Shown one piece after another: positions 58,440-64,000 of a stretch of DNA of 64,000 bases. Source of the stretch: Gnetum montanum. Lineage: Eukaryota; Streptophyta; Gnetopsida; Gnetales; Gnetaceae. The notes beneath the pieces were generated by a model. The model saw nothing but the letters and a program-made list of their open reading frames with translations, was not told where the DNA came from and made no database searches. Where the stretch lies: the NCBI GenBank assembly GCA_015680685.1, contig MNCI01011084.1, positions 1,453-65,452 of the forward strand, read 5' to 3'. The position numbers and the translations under genes are program-made. Numbering within the stretch: position 1 is the stretch's first letter; each line of letters opens with the position of its first letter.

Positions 58440-59835
58440 TAACAAGTAGGATTAATAAATATTTTTCATTTTCTTTTTCAATTTTTGTTTTCCAATTTTT
58501 CATTTTTCAGTTTTCAATTTCTTGTTTTATCTTTTTATCTTTCTACACTTTTATAAGTAATCTCATCTACAAATAAAACACTCATGTGGCTCTTTGGTTG
58601 AGGTGTGTTCTATGTTATTGAGTCTCAAACGATCAATACGATCAATTATGTGGATAGTGAGCCCATTACACACACTCATCCACTCTACAAATAAGAGGTT
58701 TTGTTCAAAGGTACAGTGATATTCTTGACATTTCTTAAAACTTAAAATTAATTTTTTGTTCATTGTACCTGGAATGAAGAAGGATGGACCAAGAGGGAAT
58801 GATTAGGGTGTGACATCAAGGGGACTTGTAGATTCTCTTTGGTGACATCTATGAGAGTTATCATGTAATGTGGTTGTACTAAGATCCTTGTAGATCTAAC
58901 GAAAAATGGGAGTAAGAGTAATAAAAAAGGGCACTCAAAAATCCAATGCTATTCTAGGAGTTCCCACTGGAAAGATATGCACCCATGCCTAAAGGTTGGT
59001 GACTTCTCTGGATTTAGCAATCGAGAAAAAAAATAGAAAAAGAAAAAGAGAGAAAAGAAAAGTGCCACAAAACAAAAATCACTCCTCCCTTGAATAAAAC
59101 ACCAAGTGATCGTCCGCCTTATTGTTACGGTACTCTCATAGTTTCTCATCATGGGATGAAACAATGTGATGTCACTGATCAGAGGAATGGACTTGGTCTT
59201 GATCTTGGAACGATGGGTTAATGACACGTTAATCATGCTTTACATGTAGGATTCATTGTGCCCTAAGTCAATTACCTCATGTCCCAATATCTACGATCCC
59301 TTCTCTAGTTCGTCTCATCTCACTGTTCGTGTAATTGTAATTCGTGTCTCGTATAGCGTAGAATTCTCACCTCATTCCAGTGATATTCACGTGTGTGTGT
59401 TTTGTGGAGTTAGTGAGGATTACATTAAACCCTTCGAGTGCCCATGGACACTTTAAGTGTGGTTACACAAGGGCATTATAGGTTGAAACCTACTTTGGGG
59501 AGGATCCACTTGTGTAATCTTTTGTAATTTTCACTTATGACATAGCTCACACACATCATTTCTTACCCTTAGCATATTTTTCAAATGATTTTCTTTCCCT
59601 ACTACTATCCCTCTACATAATAACGTTCCTATGTACCATTACATGACCTTTTTCTCTAACTTACCACCCAAGGTTTTATTGATCAATTACACCCACACAT
59701 CATTATTCGTGCCTTCACAACAAGCTAAATTACCTTAGAAACCCTTCACAAGAGCCCAATGTCCTAATTTTACAACGTTGATTCCAAAAAAACCTTCAAA
59801 ATTTGGTATTTTTATTGTTGTATCCAATATCACTA
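58440..59835 (+). other. Non-coding stretch between gag and the internal promoter
   Basis: 1.4 kb without recognisable protein words. It contains T-rich and AGAAAAAG-rich low complexity (58450-58560 and 59020-59060). Open frames are 66-95 codons on mixed strands. Pol would be expected here in an autonomous relative; nothing of it is left. Confidence 0.7.
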
Positions 59836-59919
59836 GGGCTGTGATATCGCATACACGATGTATCATACGCGATATCACGTCCCCTCCAACCTATAAATAG
59901 ATGACCCCCCCCCCCCCCC
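59836..59919 (+). promoter_or_regulatory. Internal U3-like promoter core with C15 tract
   Basis: GGCTGTGATATCGCATACACGATG and ACGCGATATCACG (59837-59879) reproduce the LTR array, followed after 12 bp by CTATAAATAG (59891-59900) and C15 (59905-59919). Conserved LTR blocks further downstream (GTAACCCAGTAG, ATGGTTGAGTG) are absent, so this is a promoter core, not a whole LTR. It lies 0.3 kb before the coiled-coil ORF. Confidence 0.72.
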
Positions 59920-60234
59920 AACAACAGTTAGCATCATTTTTCAGAAATCACGCAGGGGAGTTTTCGAATGTTTTCTCTATGACTTGCAATTGTATGACCC
60001 TTGCTTTTATATCCATATCTTGCTCACTGGTATTCCGATTTTAATTCTGTCTAAAGCTACTTGAACTTGGAGTGTTCAGCTTAGTCATGGGGGAGGGACA
60101 CCTACCGAATAGCATCTAGATTTTTTGGAATTTATCACACGAAGATAAAATAAATTAATTAGTTAAGGCAAGTAGTAAGGTATAATTTAACTTCAAAAAC
60201 AACCTTACTAATGCTTGACCCCACGTGATTGCAG

Positions 60235-63014
60235 ATGGCCTCGAAAAGTGGACAATAGGAAGGTCCTACTCAAGGTGGAAGCAAACGAACTAGGAGAGGT
60301 GGAAGACACGTCCTTGCTGGGAAACATGCAGAATAGGAGGAACAATCATTTAGCATTCATCAAGAAGATCCTCCTACTATACAGTCTGGGCAAGTAGAAG
60401 GAGGAGCTACTATAGCACCTGAATAGGGACAACATCTCATGTTACCCCAAGAGTGTGTTTAGGCCATCCATGAAAAGTCCACATTCGCTGCGGTGATTGT
60501 GGAATTAAACTTTGAATCTTTTATAGAGTTCACTCCTGAGGCTATTAGGGATCACCTCACAGGATCTCCCTTATTGCCTATCCTCTCTGAAAGCGGTGCC
60601 TGGTACCTAGGGTAGACATACCAATTCGGCACAATAGAGAACAAGGCACCACCATCAATATTTGTGGTGTGATAATCGATTTCTCCACATAAGCCATTTT
60701 GGAGGTATTAAACCTTCTGAATATAGGGCCTAAGGTTGCTCAGTTATCCACCCGTTCAGAACCCAATGTGCGATGAGATTGGTTGGAAAGGACGTATGGT
60801 AGAGATAAGACATTTGGTGAGTTGATGATGGAAGAGAGGATCTACTTCAAAATTGGAACTTATCACCTCTTTCCCATGAAGGGCTTAACAAGAATATCAA
60901 TGTATGTAGTAAGAGGATGTGTAGTGCTGATGGGAAAGGTTAATGCTAACCTACCTCATCTATATTTAACAGAGATCCTAAGGAGGTTCGAGGAATGGAA
61001 GATGGTGTTTCCCTTCCCTTGTCTTATCAGAAAGCTTTGCCGATGTGCTGGTATCCGGGGGTACACTAATGATGTCCTATGAAAAGCCCAAAATGCTTCC
61101 TATGTTGAACTATTAAAGCCACCAGCTGCAAGGTAGATTACTAGTGAGACACTAGGGCTAGAAGAAAAAGACAAATAGACGGCTGGACCAACTGCAACTT
61201 AACTTGCAGGACCCAGCCAAACTCAAAGTACAAGACCCAACCAAAAATAGTAAGCAGGGCCTAGCATGGGCCAAGATCAGCCACCGTTGCCACAAGATTA
61301 CAGACCATTGATGAGCCATCTCAAGGCCATCGTTGAGATGGTCAATTGGGGAAGTCGTGATGATGCAAATCTCTTCTGCATCATTGATGATGCCATAAAG
61401 TCCACAGTTTCTTTGGATCGCACAAGGGGTGAAGTGTCTATTCATATAAGAGGAGGGGAAAGTAGTTGGTCACAACAGATCTCAGGTAACGTGACATCTT
61501 TCCAGGTGCAATTAGAAATTGGTGAAGGGGCCACTATGGTGGTCATGTAACACCAAGATGGTGCGGGAGCTGTAGAAGTGGTCGCAAGCCATATTAAAGA
61601 ATTGTTCAATGTACTTGTTGTGCCACCGGCAGATCTCATAGGATCACGAGATGCTCAAACTTTGGCTGAAACCTCAATGACTCCTGTAGAACATGAGGAT
61701 GCGCTTGATCGATTGCTACAAACAGGATAAGTAATGACGTCCCTATTTGACATCCCTTAGGATGTTACGGCAATCTAGTTGGACCTCATTTCCATGAAGC
61801 GAAAGCTAGTCTTAACAGAAGTGAGGGTCGAGCATGCTAAAGTAGAGGTGTAGAAAGTACAAGAGTATCTCATGGCCCTACAAGCAGCACAGTGGGATCC
61901 TTTACAATTTGTTCTCATAGAACAGCTTGACAGCTTCAGAATTGAGCAACTAATCAAGCTATTAACGGAGAATAAAAAGGTGGCTAAAGAAAAAGAGAAG
62001 GCTATTTTGGATGCCTCTGTAGCACAGGTGCAAACTCATCCACATCTCAAAGCACTCAACGCCTTATAGGAGGAAAATAAACAGCTTTTTGCCGACAACC
62101 TTTGGTTGACCTCTATGGAAAAGCAAAAGAATGTTCTCGACGAACATTTTCTTCCATTGCGAGAACAATTCATCCAGGTCAACCAAGACATAAGTCATTT
62201 AGCCAGGAAGAACTAAACCCTCTCAATGGAGGAGCTACACTTAATCCATCAAAAGATATCTATTGAAATAAGCATGTGAAAAAATGAGGCTAAACGACAT
62301 GAAAAGCTAAAGGAGCACTTCCAAGATTAGGTGGGAATGTACAAACATATCCTTGATAAGGATATCCATATGGCCAAGGCCCACATCAATGCTATCATTG
62401 GTCAACACACTAACTGGTGGGCCATATTGGACACATATGCCTTTGCCCACAAAGTGGAAGTTAAGAACTAGAACCTGAAGATTCAGGATCTAATAGAATA
62501 CATGGAGTTGGCAAACCTTCAGTATGCCAACCTTGCCATGTTAACACCAAGGTACCCAAGAATAGAGCTCGAGCAACAGGTAGCTACCACCTATGTCAAA
62601 TAATAAGCAGAATTTTCAGAACGCAAGAAGTTATTGGAAAAATTAGAGATCAAAAATTCTAAACTTGAGGTGGTGAAGGGAAGCTACCAAGGCCAAAAAG
62701 GTGTCACAGTAGACTTGGCTCAATGGCTTGTAGATTTCCAAGAATAAAAAGATAAAGCTAGAGCCTATGAAGAGGAATGACGAGTATTCGCAGCTTGGTA
62801 TGTCAAGGCCAATCAAATGTTACTGTAACTACCCTATTCGTGGGAAGTGTGGACTCCGTCAAACATCGAAACATTAGCATGGACAGCACAGGACCCTTGG
62901 ACCTAAGACGAGAAGCTCCAAGCCATCCTCCAACACCATCAAGTCTCAAAACCTGGAGCACAAGACAAAGGGAGAGCACCAATGGAGGAGCCACCACTAC
63001 CAGGAACTACATGA
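60235..63014 (+). pseudogene. Coiled-coil ORF, best copy (copy 3, about 926 codons)
   Basis: ATG 60235 (MASKSGQ) directly follows TTGCAG with CTAAT 25 bases upstream, so it may sit at a 3' splice site. Residues about 85-300: AIHEKSTFAAVIVELNFESF, then MKGLTRISMYVVRGCVVLMG and FPFPCLIRKLCRCAGI, the layout of the plant transposon protein/Athila ORF1-type domain. From 60783 to the stop at 63012-63014 one frame persists (scattered TAG/TAA/TGA): a Gln/Pro linker, then long helices (VEHAKVEV, KLLTENKKVAKEKEKAILDA, LANLQYANLAML, KLEIKNSKLEVVKG) and the tail APMEEPPLPGTT. One shift lies between 60700 and 60783. Function unknown; DNA/RNA binding or assembly are guesses. Confidence 0.82.
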
Positions 63015-63149
63015 GTTCCACAAATTTTGTAGTTGTAGCACATTCTTTGTGTTGTGTCTTTGTTTTGTTTTCATTCCACACTGCGACATAATCCCATTTT
63101 CACCATCTAATAATCCCATACCTATCCACTGTGTAATCATTGTAACTTG

Positions 63150-63177
63150 AGCAAGAGTTTTCATTTAGTCGTGGAGG
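63150..63177 (+). other. Polypurine-tract region
   Basis: AAGAGTTTTCATTTAGTCGTGGAGG directly before the 3' LTR. The same context precedes the LTRs at 13806 and 18541 (GAGTTTCTAGTCATTCATGGGG, GAGTTTTTAGTCAATAGTAGGAG) and, on the minus strand, the LTR ending at 28039. The purine run itself is short (GTGGAGG). Confidence 0.65.
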
Positions 63178-64000
63178 TGATGAATCAGATTTTGGGTGAC
63201 TGCGATATCGTGTACGTGATATCGTAGCCCAACCGCAATATCGCATACGCAATATTGCAGCCTGTCTCCTCATCTATAAATAAGATGTAGACAGATCTGA
63301 TAGGCAGCTTTTTGTCAGTTTTAGTTTAAGTGTTAAGTTTTAGTTTCTTTTTTTCCTATCAACCCTTTTCCTCTCAGTGTATGCCCGTAGTGTGGTGAAT
63401 GTAATTGTACAACATCTTTTATTCGAGTGTGACGTACTTGGACACACACATGACCAGCAATAAAGATTGAGATTACTTCATCATTGTAGCATTCACTTAG
63501 TTTAATCATTTAATTAATTATTATTTACTGCTTTCCTAGTTAATATCTCTCATCCTTAAACTTCTTTTAAACACGGAATGAGTACGACTTGATTACGAGC
63601 ATTTAAGTGTGACTACTTGGTAACCCAGTAGCGTACCTAGGATTTGTGCTTGGTAATCCTAGTGGTAGTCATGCAAAAAGTCCAAGATGTGTACGGATAA
63701 TCGAGGAATGGATGCTCATCGCACTTAGGCTAGCTTAGATTCTCTCTTATCCTTTCTCTCTTAGTGTAGTTAATATGACCTTCCATTGCCTTCAGGAGTA
63801 GCATTAGGTTAGAAACACATCATACACCTCACTCTAGACTAAACCATACATGACAAAGCTAATACTAGTCTAGGTGGGAAGACAACGAACTGCGACCTAA
63901 GGCTAATTGTCTAGATGCCACAACTATTCCATCTATGGAGTTCAATCGGATCACTTGTTAATGCTCGTATTCGTATGGTTGAGTGTAGGTGTATCTCGCC
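63178..64000 (+). repeat. 3' LTR, cut by the window end
   Basis: TGATGAATCAG..., with array 63201-63260 (GCGATATCG, GTGATATCG, GCAATATCGC, GCAATATTGC), TATAAATAAG at about 63275-63284 and all conserved blocks. It ends here at GTATCTCGCC; the 5' LTR continues for 8 more bases from the same point. Confidence 0.95.

Larger units (their letters stand above)
55481..64000 (+). mobile_element. Near-complete pol-less LTR element: gag + internal promoter + coiled-coil ORF
   Basis: 5' LTR 55481-56312, Asp-type primer site, gag 56454-58439, non-coding 58440-59830, U3-like promoter core 59836-59900, coiled-coil ORF 60235-63014, polypurine region and 3' LTR from 63178. By comparison with the 5' LTR, the 3' LTR lacks only about 8 bases at the window end. 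There is no protease, RT or integrase anywhere inside, so it must borrow them. The LTRs are alike outside U3, which makes this the youngest member of its family here. ATCAT at 55476-55480 is the expected left target duplication. Confidence 0.92.

Noticed and set aside
59820-60230. A complete nested LTR at the internal promoter
   Set aside because: Only the U3 core is shared; the R/U5 words found in every family LTR are missing and no second edge or duplication is seen.

Overview
The window looks like intergenic DNA from a seed plant with a very large, repeat-rich nuclear genome; a gymnosperm is my best guess, not proven. Evidence: nested, decayed LTR retrotransposons of plant Ty3 lineages (Tat-like and Athila-like, the latter with an Asp-tRNA-type primer site), a Ty1/copia-type element with an initiator-Met primer site, a tRNA-derived SINE, solo LTRs with 5-bp target duplications, and a decayed plant kinesin-14 gene with introns. 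No intact host gene, rRNA, tRNA or CRISPR array was seen.

Layout: (1) 1-6199, minus strand: a young Tat-like Ty3 element running off the left edge; gag-protease-RNase H-reverse transcriptase share one frame, broken by one TAG and by a 1.1-kb retroposed GC-rich insert (1980-3114) with a 9-bp target duplication. (2) 7535-12443, minus: an Athila-like element cut off inside RT. (3) 12444-26217, plus: an LTR-unit-LTR-unit-LTR array of a pol-less family carrying a coiled-coil ORF, itself invaded by an antisense solo LTR (16029-16826), a copia-type element (18845-25108) and another solo LTR (25247-25820). (4) 27215-37035, minus: a full-length 9.8-kb Athila-like element with matching TTTTG duplications, gag-PR-RT-RH-IN recognisable but dead. 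(5) 38230-42350, minus: kinesin-14 motor exons (pseudogene) with a tandemly copied exon and an inverted copy. (6) 44437-47500, plus: 5' LTR and first part of another family member, hit by a solo LTR (46168-47030). (7) 47.5-55.4 kb: very old decayed LTR material, including a minus-strand relative of the coiled-coil ORF. (8) 55481-64000, plus: an almost complete 8.5-kb non-autonomous member: LTR, Asp primer site, stand-alone gag, a U3-like internal promoter, the coiled-coil ORF, polypurine tract, 3' LTR cut about 8 bp short by the window end.

The most interesting theme is this LTR family (termini TGATG...CATCA, 0.8-0.88 kb). The same LTR and primer site are used by pol-bearing elements (regions 2 and 4) and by pol-less ones (regions 3 and 8). 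The pol-less ones carry a conserved ORF of about 900 codons: an Athila-ORF1/plant-transposon-protein-like N-terminal half, a long coiled coil and a conserved proline-rich C-terminus. Most LTRs also hold an array of GATATC-centred palindromes just upstream of the TATA box; one member replaces it with an unrelated near-perfect hairpin. Region 8 carries an extra U3-like core in front of the ORF, so two transcription units may lie in one element. All these ORFs are now broken, mostly by TAG/TGA codons consistent with C-to-T decay of CAG/CGA.
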